A stretch of DNA of 64,000 bases from Galbula dea (lineage: Eukaryota > Chordata > Aves > Piciformes > Galbulidae): positions 434,001-498,000 of the forward strand of contig VWZX01000869.1 of NCBI GenBank assembly GCA_013399015.1. Reading direction: 5' to 3'. Shown in pieces: positions 33,266 through 44,600 of this stretch; the first letter of the stretch is position 1, and each line of letters opens with the position of its first letter. The translations under genes were made by a program, and so were the position numbers. The notes under the pieces were generated by a model. It was not told the DNA's origin, searched no databases, and saw nothing but the letters and a program-made list of their open reading frames with translations.

Positions 33266-35811
33266 CATTCAACTTTGGACCGGAGTCCTGGTACCAGGCG
33301 TGCATTTCCCAGCTAATTTGGGAAAGAAACACAGGCATATGAGCACAGTAAGAGATGGAGTGTGGTGTGATCTCTGGGCACTGAGGGGGCTTGGACTGCG
33401 AAATACTGCTGCCCTTCAGTAAGTATACAGTCTTTGTGTTTTATGAAAATCCAGAAACCTTTTGAGATATGCAGTGCATAAACATAAGACCAGATATACT
33501 TTTAACTTCCTTCCAGAGATCAATAAGAGGAATTTAATTATTACAGTTTGGAAATTAACATTTTTTCATTGTGCCCTTTTTTTTCCCAGTGAGACATATT
33601 TAACAAGTACTGAGGAAAACTATGACAATTCTTCCACAACAAAACAAGGATGAGAGATTCTGAATTTTAGCAGGTCTGAATCTTCCTTTGCAGTGTAATC
33701 CTAGTATTTGTCTGACTTCCATGTCTTTCCTTTCCATGAGCTGAAGATGTATGCTTTAGTTTTAAAGAAACTGTCCATTTGAAGAGAGAAGAGCAGAAGA
33801 GAAAATTTTGTGCTGTTATAGGGATCCATCATAATGGCAACATTCTCATGGTAATTTATAGCTGTGGCTTCTGGCCTTCCTTCAGATGTTTCATAATGAT
33901 TTAAGATATGTGGTATATAGAGACAGGAGGAGTAGGTGTTCTTGTGACCCCTTTGTGCATAGACCTTCGGACTACACACATACTGGATGCTTTTGTCTGT
34001 GGGTAACTAATTTAAAAGACTGATACAATCTTCCCTAAATCTATGTCCCAAACCTACTTTTCAACACTATTTCATATCCTTTGCATAGATACTCACTGTC
34101 CTCCAGGTTGAATTTTTCTTAATAATAGTGAGTTCCTGCTTGGTGGGACAGATAAATTCCAAATAACCTTTGACTATATAACAAAAGACTATGTTGAGTA
34201 CAGCAGTACATCAAATATTTCGGTGTGAATATACAGCTGATTAATCATTGCAGTAGTATATGGAGATTGTCTTTAGACAGTTCAGTCATAGAGTTGAATG
34301 TCAGCATTATCATATATGACCCCCTTCATGCATTTTCCAGTCCTGTGAACTAATGGTCTCAAGGAAAGCAACAGAACTAATTGCAAAGTGAGTTTTGTAC
34401 CTTTAATGTGCAAAATGGGGTTTTGTGCAAAGGCCAGTCAAAGCTTCTCAGTGAAGCAAAAGTTTTGTTTCTCCAGTGATAAGGAACTATAGTCTAGAGA
34501 GGAGGAAAAATGGAGCAAAGACAGAGTCACAGGAAGAAATGCACTTGTGTACATGCATGTGTGGGAAATCCTGGGGTCTCAGTTTCCTCACTGCTGGCAG
34601 GAGGTATACAGAAGAACTGGCATCTGTGTCTAGAAGGGGAGCATTCCCTGTTCCACCAGCAGCTGCTGTCTGACTCCTTCTGTTCTCCCAGTTACAGCTG
34701 CAGCAGCAGCATAGTTGTCTTTAAGAGCTTTGGTGTAGGAAAAGTGCTGTGCATTTCACGGGTCCTCCAGTAACATACACCCAATACATATGCATTGGGC
34801 CTGTATTCAGAGAGAGCCCCATCTCAACCTTTCTACTTCCTGAAGTGAGCAGGGAAAGCAGTGCAACACTTCAGTAGCGTGGCTGAGGTCATAGTAGCAC
34901 CAGAAGACATTCAGAGCACAGCAATCAATGTAAGTGAGTGGTTAAAGAGAGAAAGTTACTTTGGCAACATCTGGGTGTCTTAAAATTATTAAGGTAGATG
35001 AAATATATGTACACTAAGAATGAATTGCATATGTTTGAACTCGAACAAGATATGAATTGAAAAAGGTTGCTGAATCTCTGGATCCATCTTCCTGCCAGGA
35101 CAGTATATTCCCTAATATAATTCCATGCAGTGTCAGAGTCTAACAGAGAGCAGAAGGACAAGAACAACTATGTTATTCCCAGTTACCATCCATAAAATAA
35201 CATTAATTTAAACTTAAATTTAAAAAATATGGCTTAAGGGAATAGAATACTTAAAGTTTGAATGAGCCGACTTCCCTTTGATATGACCTGCCCATGTGGC
35301 TGTTGATGTGACAAGAGTATATTTGGACAGGACTTCCAATGAGAAAATTCTCCCTGTTATGAACAGCAGGGATCTTTCAGATCGTGAGGATAGATCTGAA
35401 CCACCTGGTGCATATTTGTTGTATGAACATATTCTTGAGAAAAGATTACTTTTAATGGGAAATATGACTATAAACTATAAAGAGGATTAGGCACAGCTCC
35501 CCTTACAACAGAGAAAGATTCACAAATAATTTACAGTCTACAAAAACAACCAATATATGGAATGATTCTTTGGTGAAGAGGACTATTCATTATAAGAATG
35601 CAGCATAGAAAATGGTACTGACCAGAAAACTGCTCAGGAATAGACAACATCCTCTTTTCAGTCTAACATAAACTACTAAGTTTGGGAAAGGATAATTTGT
35701 AGTCTCTGGAAATGATAAGGGTAACCAAATGATATATGGGAAGATGTAGAAAACAGTGGATGTAGGAGGTGGAGGAAGATGGAGTTCAGTTTCTTACTGA
35801 AACACCTCACA
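33266..35811. other. Unique non-coding DNA, no gene seen
   Basis: Contains a 92-codon minus-strand frame (33701-33979) with balanced composition but no matching splice pair. A weak hairpin (TGCAAAA..TTTTGTGCA) lies at about 34410-34428, and a CAGCAGCAGC stretch near 34700. No interspersed repeat recognised. Confidence 0.5.
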
Positions 35812-35960
35812 GAATCACAGAATGTTAGGAGTTGGAAGGGACCTCGAAAGATCATCTAGTCCAACCCCCCTGTCACAGCAGAATTCCCTAGACCAGGTCA
35901 CACAGAAACACATCCAGAATATCTCCAGAAAAGGAGACTCCACAACCAGGTACCTGTGAC
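35812..35960 (-). mobile_element. CR1 LINE 3' fragment
   Basis: CACAGAATCACAGAATGTTA, GGAGTTGGAAGGGACCTCG and AAGATCATCTAGTCCAACCC are the reverse of the CR1 3' end. Similarity continues through GACCAGGTCACACAGAAACA to the CTCCAGAAAAGGAGACTCCA block and stops near CCACAACCAGG. It belongs to the same subfamily as the 33.05-kb and 48.53-kb copies, judging by the shared CCCTAGACCAGGTCACACAG stretch. Confidence 0.92.
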
Positions 35961-36772
35961 CTGAACTAAGTCCTTTCTTACATTTGTAGTCTTTTCAGGT
36001 TATTAATGCAGTTGGTGAAGATCTTATTTCTATAATGGCATTCTAAATATCAACAAGAAAAGGAATTTTCTCTAATTTTCAGTGTACTTATAAAGGATCA
36101 TTTTTGTTATATTTGAACCATCAATAACAAGCTGCAAGGTTTTGTCTTGTTACTGAATCTCTGGCAACTTACTGTACATCTTGGAAAGCTCCCGATTCAG
36201 TTCGCAGAAACACTGAAAGATACTACAAAGTATGGTTTCCAAATTTTCCCAGACGAGCACAGGAGAAATAAAATGCCCATTTGTCCACATCATTAAACTA
36301 CCTTGCAGTCTGGTACAATTGGCAGACTCTGCTCCAGAGAGATTCAGGACAAATACTGCAAGGGTTTTTCCAGGTCAGGTATGAAGTACAGTGGCAGAGC
36401 TGTGTTAGGCAGCTTGTTCTGTGTCTTCCTGAACTCCAGGGGACAACCCTGAGATCATCTCAGCAGCCCAAGTCCCACAAAACCCAAAGCTGTTAGTATC
36501 CTCCTTTCATTAACATTATATTCAGTTGCAAATGTGCACATTTAAAAAAATGTGAAATCTTCAATACTAGTTTTGCACCTTATATTACTTTTACTATCGT
36601 CTATTCTTACTGACATTGCATGACTTTGTTAATAACACAGTTATCACTGATGCTTCTTTGTTTAATGTTTGGGGTTTGGGTAGGTTTTTTTAAGTGGAGG
36701 AAAGTTATTTTATTTTGCTGCAGCACTAGACCTCAGCAGAATTCTAGAAAGGATTTTTTTTAAATGGGAAAC
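35961..36772. other. Unique non-coding DNA, no gene seen
   Basis: No repeat or RNA gene recognised. A 71-codon plus-strand frame at 36281-36496 lacks any family features. Confidence 0.5.
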
Positions 36773-37370
36773 TGTCATGGTTTAACCCCAGTCAGCAGCT
36801 AAGCACCACATAGCTGCTCACTTACTCCTAGCCATGGTGCGGTGGAGGAGAATATTGGAAGGTTAAAAGTGAGAAAATTCATGAGTTAAGAACAGCTTAA
36901 TGACTGAAATAAAATATAAAATAATAAATAATAATGTTAATACATTACAGTGAAGATGAAAATAGCATGAAGAGAGAAAAATAAAATCTAAGAAAAACAA
37001 GTGATGTAAATGAAAACAAATTTCTCACCACCAAACAACTGATGCCCAGCCACTTCTTCAGCAGAAGCCCCCTGGCTAGTTTTTCCCCTTGTTTATATAA
37101 TGAGCATGATGTTATATGGCATGGAATATGTCTTTGGCCAGTTTCAGCCATTCATCCTGGCTTTGTCCCCTCCCAGCTTCTTGTGAACCCTTAGCCAACT
37201 CGATAGCAATGCATAAGCAGCTGAAAAGTCCTTGACTTAGTGGAAGCACTATTCAGCAACAACCAAAACATTCATATGTTATCAACATTACTCTCATCCT
37301 AAATCCAAAACAAAATGTTATACAAATTACTAGGAAGAAAATTAACTATATTTTAGCCCAAACCAGGACT
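36773..37370 (-). mobile_element. Solo LTR, avian ERV family A, near full length
   Basis: About 598 bases read in reverse as family A: TGTCATGGTTTAACCCCAGT at the left, GATGCCCAGCCACTTCTTCA in the middle, and AAAATTAACTATATTTTAGC then CCAAACCAGGAC at the right. The TATA box is preserved on the minus strand (TTATATAAA, 37092-37100). No good target duplication is seen: the left flank ends GGGAAAC and the right flank starts GAGGGTA. Only 11 bases separate it from the CR1 fragment at 37382, so one flank may have been rearranged. No internal retroviral sequence is present. Confidence 0.92.
37092..37100 (-). promoter_or_regulatory. TATA box of the minus-strand family A LTR
   Basis: TTATATAAA on the minus strand lies at the same place in the LTR as TATAAAG in the 22.36-kb copy. 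The 27.74-kb and 41.08-kb copies have lost it. Confidence 0.5.
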
Positions 37371-37381
37371 GAGGGTATTGT

Positions 37382-38036
37382 CAGCTGGACATGAGCCAGC
37401 AGTGTGCCCAGGTGTCTGAGAAGGCCAACAGCATCCTGCCTTGTATCAGAAAGAGTGTGGCCTGCAGGACTAAGGAGGTGAATGTTCCCCTGTACTCGAC
37501 ACTGGTGAAGTCACACCTCAAATACTGTGTTCAGTATTGGGCCTCTTGTTACAAGAAATACATTGAGTTATTGGAGTGAGCCCAAAGAAAGGCAACAAAG
37601 CTGGTGAAGGGTCTAGAGCACAAATGTTATGAGGATTGGCTGAGAGAACTGGAATTGTTTAGTCTGGAGAAAAGGAGGGTGAGGGGGGACCTTCTCGCTC
37701 TCTGCAACTACCTGAAAGGAGGTTGTAGCAAAATGGAGTTCAGTCTCCCCTCCCAAGTAACAAATAATAGGACTAGGGGAAATGGCTTCAAGATGCACCA
37801 GGAGACAGTCAGATTAGATATTAGGAAAAATTTCTTCACCAAGAGGATTATTGGACATTGGAACAGGCTACTGAGAAAAGTAGTGGAATCACCATCCCTG
37901 GAAGTGTTCAAAAAATGTGTAGGTGTAGTGCTCGGGGGCACTATTTAATCATAAGCATGGTAGTGATGGGTGGACAGGTGGACTTGATGATCTCAGAGGT
38001 CTTCTATCTTTTCCAACCATAATGATTCTATGATTT
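37382..38036 (+). mobile_element. CR1 LINE, 5'-truncated, long 3' portion
   Basis: About 655 bases of CR1 in sense orientation. ORF2 C-terminal coding is readable from AACATGAGCC-like sequence (here GACATGAGCCAGCAGTGTGC) to a stop at 37946-37948. The 3' UTR then follows and ends in CCATAATGATTCTATGATTT. Encoded motifs include MSQQCAQVSEKANSILPCIR, PLYSTLVKSHLKYCVQYWAS and LELFSLEKRRVRGDLLALCN, then RLDIRKNFFTKRIIGHWNRL. One TGA at 37577-37579 interrupts an otherwise single frame (37391 onward and 37604 onward are in phase). The left end abuts the family A LTR. Confidence 0.95.
37391..37948 (+). pseudogene. CR1 ORF2 C-terminal fragment, one stop codon
   Basis: About 185 codons of the C-terminal end of the CR1 polyprotein stay in one frame with a single in-frame TGA at 37577. 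The reverse-transcriptase core and the N-terminal endonuclease are absent through 5' truncation. No expression signals precede it, and the LTR immediately upstream points away on the minus strand. Confidence 0.88.
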
Positions 38037-39834
38037 AAATGAGGTTCATATGCAAGTAGACATCAGGTAAGCATACAGTGAATGACGTTCTTACATATTT
38101 TCTTGGCTGGGAGCTTGCTTGATCCTTTTTCAAGCATGAAAAATATCTCTGTGGCAATTCTGAGTACCTGCTCTTTGTTAATATTGTTGGACAGAATAAA
38201 AAAACGACAAATTAAATATGTCCACTCCTTTTCAAACCATATACATATTTTTGCCTGGTTATTTGTTTATTTATGTGTATACTCATGTCTTCAGCAGTTC
38301 TGTAAAATTATGGGCTTTTTCTTTAAAAAACTCACTTTTAGGCTTTTACTAAATTTCTTATGTTCTTATATGACTGTGACTTTTTTCTTACAAAACCTTA
38401 TAGCTTATAAATTACAATAAGATTAAACTAGATATTGCTAATGTATTTTAAACAGTTGTTAAATTATCAAAGTTGGTTGATCCCTTCCTTGAAATTTGCT
38501 GATCCTAACTTTAAATGACTCTTAGGTTATTATTTATATCTTTTAAATCTTTTATAACTATACACGGGTGCTTTTATGAAACCTAGTGTAACATATTCTA
38601 AGAACAAAAGCATATTTATGTAAGTAGCACTGGGAGCTGACTTGGCAGGTGTTTGCCAAAAAGTCTTAACCCCTAAGCATTAGTAGTAGACATCAAGCAC
38701 ATCCTCAAAAGATTGTGAGAGTCTCTTTTTCTACAGAGAAACTGTTCAAGCTGAAAATGTATTAAACTGGAAAGAATGGCAGAGCTAGTGCTGTTATCAA
38801 ATATGTAGGCTGCAGAAATAAATGAGGATTTAGGATAACATTTACAAAAAATGTCATAAACAAAATAAAAACAGTTGTGGTGTCCAGGGCTTCTCAGGGC
38901 AACTGCAACTTTGTACAGCTCAGACAAGAGCCAGGCAGAATTGATCTTTGGAAGAAAGGAGCCACAAAGGGTGAAAGGAGCAGACGAGGCCATGTTCTCT
39001 CCTCTTGCATAAATCAGATAGGAAAACTGGCCAGCTGTAGATGACACAGGCCTGTCTTACATGAAGAGAGGTGGAGAGGCAGACCAGCCTCTAAGAACAG
39101 GACTTTGTGTATAAGAAGAGTCTGTCCTCTTGACTTCAGATAGTGAAATCTGGTACTTAGAACTGTGAGAGTTTCCCTGGCTTCTGGTAAAGCCAGTGAT
39201 TTTCGTAGATCTGTTGGAGAAGGCCAGCAAGGAATGAAAGAGTTCCTGAGAGCAGAGCAAAATGTGGCTGGAAACTCTTTCAGTTTGTGGGCACAAAATG
39301 CGTTGGTCCTTTAGCTTCTTCTCTTTGGGAGACACTATCCATGGTTCAACATGCTCATCAAAGCTAACCAGGAACTCTTTCAATAAAAATACTTATACTG
39401 AAAAATGTTATTTCACTGAAAACTCACCAGCAGAAAGTATAGCCATTTCAAGAACATGGTGTTAGGAAAAGTCTTCTGGCTTCAGAACTTCATTTTAGAG
39501 TGAGCTATGCCCCCAAGAGCCCCTCAGTCTGGTGTTCATAGGCTACAAGCATGAAATGAGAGACCTTAATTAAGCCACTGCTGTGACTGAATGAAATCAG
39601 AGTTTAATCACCTTCTCTGACTCAGACAGAGGACAGCCTTGGGCTGCAGAGTTCAGTTCCAGAGGAACATGGTTGCTGAGAACATGTTGTGAAGCCTCCC
39701 TGGAGAAAGTAGGCAGCAATTCCTTACTCCTGTAGTATGGTAAGAAAAAATGTGGGTTAGAATCAGCTCAGTCGCCTCTGGGATGAATGATCCATCTGGA
39801 GGATGTGAGGTGGGTGGAGGAAGTGAGAGGTTTT
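38037..39834. other. Unique non-coding DNA, no gene firmly seen
   Basis: Three longer frames occur: 38082-38420 plus (112 codons, hydrophobic), 38673-39047 minus (124) and 39057-39383 minus (108). The last ends at a donor-like ATGTAAGA (39060 region), but the only nearby acceptor is out of frame because of an upstream stop. No families recognised. Confidence 0.45.
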
Positions 39835-39950
39835 TAGCTTTGCTGTTGTTCTTTGATGGGATTTTTTGTTGGTTTATGGTGGTTTTGGTTTTGTTTGGGA
39901 TTTTTTGTGGGGTTTTTTTGTTGTTGGTTGGTTGGTTGTCTTTGTTTTAA
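39835..39950. repeat. G/T-rich low-complexity tract
   Basis: The plus strand is almost entirely G and T for about 110 bases (TTTGTTGG, GGTGGTTTTGG, TTGTTGTTGGTTGGTTGGTTG). The GGTT units form a short TTGG microsatellite near 39920-39940. It has strong strand asymmetry and no coding meaning; the open frame across it is low-complexity. Confidence 0.7.
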
Positions 39951-40689
39951 ATTACAGGACTTCAGAGGTTCTTGGGTTTGCTCTTATAGTTCTTGAATAT
40001 GAAACATTTTGAAAATCTGAGTTTTTGTAAGACAGGTGAAAATTCTGCTATACAGCCCTTATGGTTAGATACTAGTAAGTGGTAATATGACATGTTAAGG
40101 GGCTGAACAAAGTGTCCACACATCTATGAGATGTGTTAGTGTTTTTCTCTGAAAGTTTTTGTGTGTTGACAGAGGCCCTTCAAAAGTGCTTTGTTAGGCT
40201 TCAATTACACAGAACTGCAATGGCATGAAGTTCTTGTTCTCCACAAGCCATTTATCTCACAGGTTTCCTGGGAGTCTCTTCTCTGATGTCTTAGAAAATT
40301 CCTAAGTATTCTGCTCTGTTCTGTGACTAACAAGTTCTCAGTGGAAAGTTCTATTTTAAGCTCATTCAAAAGCCATTTTTTTCTGTGAGGAAGTGTAGCT
40401 GTTAGTTAATACCCACTGCAATTACACCAAGCAAAGCACTTTTTAAAAACCTTCCTTGTTGTTCCAGGTTTCAGTCATCTATGTTTTTTTTCTTAAGCCT
40501 GCCATCATTCACACAATAAAAATCAACCATACTAAGAAGAAGAGATGTGAAAGTAGTGCTTTTTATTGCTATGATTTTTACTGTGGTAAAAATTCCTGCG
40601 TGTATTATTTTATAGGATTATGCAAGCAAATAACTTCATCCAGAGTCTTGCATGCAGTTGTGCTCTTCCATATTTAAGAAAAGTAAATA
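39951..40689. other. Unique non-coding DNA, no gene seen
   Basis: No repeat or RNA recognised. A 73-codon plus frame at 40456-40677 has no family features. Confidence 0.5.
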
Positions 40690-40950
40690 TAGAGTTCAGA
40701 GGATGGCTACAAAGATGGTCTGGAGAGTGGAAATCATGTGAAATGAGAGAAAGATAGAAGAGCTTGGCTTGTTTGGCCTCCAAAGAGAGATCAAGAAACA
40801 AAATTTTTTCCTATGTGAGAGAGCTGGCATACTAATGTGGTAGAAAAGCTGTTTGAGTGGCAGGATGATTTCAGTGTGCAAACAGATGAAAAGGAATGGG
40901 AACAAATTGAGCCAGGAAACCGAAAGAGAAGTCATGGGCTTCTGGAAGAA
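40690..40950 (+). mobile_element. Degraded CR1 fragment, sense strand
   Basis: TTCAGAGGATGGCTACAAAG, ATGGTCTGGAGAGTGG and GAGCTTGGCTTGTTTGGCCT line up in order with the CR1 ORF2 C-terminal coding region (RRATKMV.., LGLFGL). Later AATGGGAACAAATTGAGCCA resembles the GNGLK region. There is no readable frame and no 3' tail, so this is an old copy. Boundaries are approximate. Confidence 0.6.
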
Positions 40951-41077
40951 ATGCTAGCCTGAATACCAGCAAAGGTGTTGTACAGTGCCTCTTAGAGTGA
41001 GAGGGCTGGTCTTTTCCTCAAGGGCTCCCTTGGGAGGGCGCTGGTTAGCCCAGTGAAATATGACAGTCCTAGTCACA

Positions 41078-41657
41078 TGTTGTGGATTAACACCAGTTCA
41101 GGTCCCACATAGCTGCTTGCTTACAGCACACACACCCTGTGAGTGGAATGGGGGATAGGATTGGAAGCTTATAAGTGTGAAAACCTGTGTGTTGAGATTA
41201 GAACAGTTTAAGTAGGAAAAAACAAAACCAACCAACCAAAAACCACAACAAAAAGAGAAGCACAAATTAAAACAAAACGAAGAAAAACAAGGGATGCAAA
41301 ACCACCCACAATTGCTCTCTACTAACTGACTGATGCCCAGGCAACCTCTCAGAAATGGCAGCCCTGGAAAACTTCTCCCTCAGTTTTTATTGATGAGCAC
41401 AATGTCATATGGAGATATCCCTTTGGTCACTTGGGGACAGTTTTCCAGGTTGTGTCCCATCTCAATTTCTTCTGCATCTCCAGCAGCCTATTCTTTGTGG
41501 AGCAGTGTGAGAAAAGGCCTTGATGCTGTGGAAGAACTGCTCAGCAACAACTAACACATCAGTGTTTTATTAACACTGGTTTTTGTCACAAGTCCAAAAG
41601 AAGCACCATACCAGGTAGTATGAAGAAGATAACTCTATCTCAGTCAAACCCAGTACA
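41078..41657 (-). mobile_element. Solo LTR, avian ERV family A, minus strand
   Basis: About 580 bases in reverse match family A: TGTTGTGGATTAACACCAGT, CAACCTCTCAGAAATGGCAG in place of the variable middle, TTGAGATTAGAACAGTTTAAG, GTGTGAGAAAAGGCCTTGATG, and AACTCTATCTCAGTCAAACC then CAGTACA at the end. An A/C-rich insert at about 41217-41290 (CAACCAACCAAAAACC) expands the region after GTTTAAG. The TATA site is lost (TTTTTATTG near 41386). Target duplication is unclear (TCACA left, TCATG right, three of five positions shared). Confidence 0.88.
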
Positions 41658-44600
41658 TCATGGATGGATGGTTTGAAAACCTAGGCCTATGTCTTGTTGA
41701 TTAGGTTTTAGGAAGGTAACCATTTGGGTGGCACCTGAAGTTACCAGCACCTGCAGTTAGTATGTTATGGAGTTTGCTGCTGTGTCAAATGGCAGCTAAT
41801 GTCCTCTTCAGGACTTGCATTAATGCTTTCAACTGCACGATGCAAGGGCAGTTGTGTGACATTGATTTTAAAGCAAAACTTCCCACTGGGAACAATGGAA
41901 AATTGTGTTTAAAACTGACGATACAATATGGCTCCACTGGCCCTGCAGAAAAGCCCCAACAGGGCTTTAATAAACTTCTCATCCTGGTCATCATCACAGC
42001 AGTTTATGCCCACACTGTCTTAGTATGTGTAAGGATTTCTCTCTGAGAGAATTCTTGCCACTTAGATTGGTTGTGCTATAAACAGTAATTTTACTTTGTT
42101 GTATTTTGAGACTCCAAATTTTAGTGTCAGCTGGAACACAGAAGCACAAAGGCTGCTTAAAAAAAGATGTCAAATCTATTAACTTACAACTTTTTTCAAA
42201 CAGTGAATTCGTCCTCACCAGCATATGGGATTTGCTTTTTCTTCTTTACCAAAGCCCACCAGATTTGATGTTTGTCACTTCAACCTTTTCTTGAGCATCC
42301 TTCCTACAGGCAATTCTTCCTAGGGCTGGGTGAGGAGAACTGTTTTTTGTGCCCCTGAGGTCTCAACATGGTGTGTGACAATCTCAGAGACAATCAAGAG
42401 GAAAGACTGTCTCCCAAGTCTTAGAGCAGTTTTATTATGCCAGGGTAGAAAGAGAAGCACAAAGTGTGCACCACTGCCAGGTTGGGACTGGCTGCTGGTG
42501 AAGCTGGTGAAGTGATGCCAACCAGGACTTTCATTTCCAGGAGCGCTCTACCTTCTATTTCCATTTATACCTCTAGCTGTTCTCCTTTTTAAACCTCAGA
42601 CTTCTCCCACCTTCCACCCCCAGAAATTAAGCTAAGAGCATTTATTCTCCGAGGAATATTTTAGATATTTAGCAGATAATTTAATTTTCAGAGAAATGCA
42701 TTGACTGCTGCAGAGTGGAGGCCCGACCCTCATTGCAAGCAGACAGGCTCCACTTATTGTCCTGGCTCTTCAGATTTACTACTAACACACTGGCAGGCAA
42801 CAGTAGTGGATATGATGATGTAGTGTTGGAAATAATCCTGGGTTTTAGTAATACCTACGTGCTGCCAGACAATTATGTCCAAAGAGCCCAGATTTTCTAG
42901 AAGTGCTGTCCCACCCCCCCTTCTGTTGGAAGCCCTAATTTCATCCTTGTCCCTCTTCCCTTACTGTCAGCCATATCATGTCACTTGTGGCCAGATCAAG
43001 GATGTTTAAATATAGATTCAAAAATTTCTGAGGGAGGAGCAACTCTGGCAAGGTTTTGTGGCCTGACTGATCACACTAAACTAGTACTGACTATTCAGGA
43101 TCTCTTCCAATACTATCTGGCCTTTCTTTAAATCTGCCAATGTTTTAAAAATTCAGGAATAAAACAGTAAACAGACTAAATGAAGCTTCTGATTTTTTTC
43201 CATGCTGGGAAAAAAACCCTGTTCCCTCACTTCTATTTCTACCTTTTGCAACTTAATACTGCCAAGGCTTACTTACTGGACAAAAAAGTACTTTTCTAGA
43301 CTAGCAGGCTTCGTCCTAACCAGACACAGCACATGCCATCATGGGGATATTTGGGTGATTTGGTTTCAAGCAAAGGCAAAAAGCAGCTTTAAAGCTCTAG
43401 TAGTAGTGGATTAGATGAATCTACCTCTTCTTTCCTTTCTTTAAAATTGTCTTGAGGTTTTGTTTCCTTTTGAACAATCATGACCCTAAAATTATTAGGA
43501 GGTATTTCTGATGACTTGAGCTTCTACCATAACCTAGAGTGCTTTTACTCCTCTGTGATTACTTAGACAAAGCAATACAGTCCTGAGCTATAGCATGACT
43601 GTGAAAGCCTGGTAGAATTATTAGGGTAGTTGCTGAAAGTTGGGGGAAAATCAGAACCTGGTGTTATTTCCTGAAGCACTCATATATGGTCAGCTTCTCT
43701 CCTGTGTGGAGTACTAACACCAGTCCCATGCAACCACTTCAATAGCTCTTATATCCTCAAAATAAGCTTAAGTACTTCTTAGGCTTTTTGTTGGCCTCAT
43801 GTTCAAGAGTAGATTTCAGCTGCTACCAGTTTAAAGTAACCAAAGTACTTTTTAGCAAAACAGTAAATGATAATTTGGTTTTTTAATCACAGAACAGACT
43901 GCAGTAGAGCTTGCAGATGGACCATGTGTAGAAGCAGGCTTTGACTACACCACACGATGGCTAAAATAATAAGTAATAAATTTCCATTATATTATTTGTT
44001 AATAGGTAAAAAAACCAACAGCCAGAGTGCTACAAATAACAGAATATATTTATAAAGCACAAAGAACATAGTAGGAGAACTAAGAGCTGAGTCAAAAGAC
44101 ATTTAACTTCTGAAAAAGGAAAGGCTAATACTGTGGTGGTCACTACCACAGGGCACTTTTGCCCATGAAAGCAGAACGTAGTGTGCATATGTAATTGTGT
44201 AATATTTGAAGATGCATATAGCTTTGCAATTTGGAGAAATACAGAAATAACTTTAAAAGACTGATTGCCTTTGAAATGTTTGAAAATAATGTTAAAAATG
44301 ACTTAAAACCATTTATGGGGTTGGTTATCTCTGGGAATAACTAGGAGTCCATTAGTGACTGCATGCTATGCATTGTACTAAATCTCTCCTCTCAAATCTG
44401 CCTCATTGTCTTTTTAGGGTGAAATCAATCCCTAAGCAACATATCCATACATGTTGTTGAGCCTCATTTATTATAACATTCATAACTCTATACATAAAGC
44501 TGTGCATATGGCCTTGATAGCTGTTTGCAGTGGGGTGAATTTTCCTATTGCATACTGATCCAAGGTGAATATCTGTCTCATAAACACTTTCCTCTTCAGT

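Noticed and set aside
33059..33422. Opposed frames of 60 and 118 codons near 33.1 kb
   Set aside because: Most of both lies in the CR1 3' untranslated region, which is not coding.
33701..33979. Minus-strand frame with balanced composition (YHENVAIMMDPYNSTKF region)
   Set aside because: No acceptor/donor pair in a consistent phase and no recognised family.
39057..39383. Minus-strand 108-codon frame ending in a donor-like ATGTAAGA
   Set aside because: The nearby acceptor-like TTTTTCAG is followed by an in-frame stop before the open region, so the exon model fails.
43060..43125. Possible CR1 3' UTR echo (GATCTCTTCCAATAC)
   Set aside because: Match too short and no ATTCTGTG-type tail.
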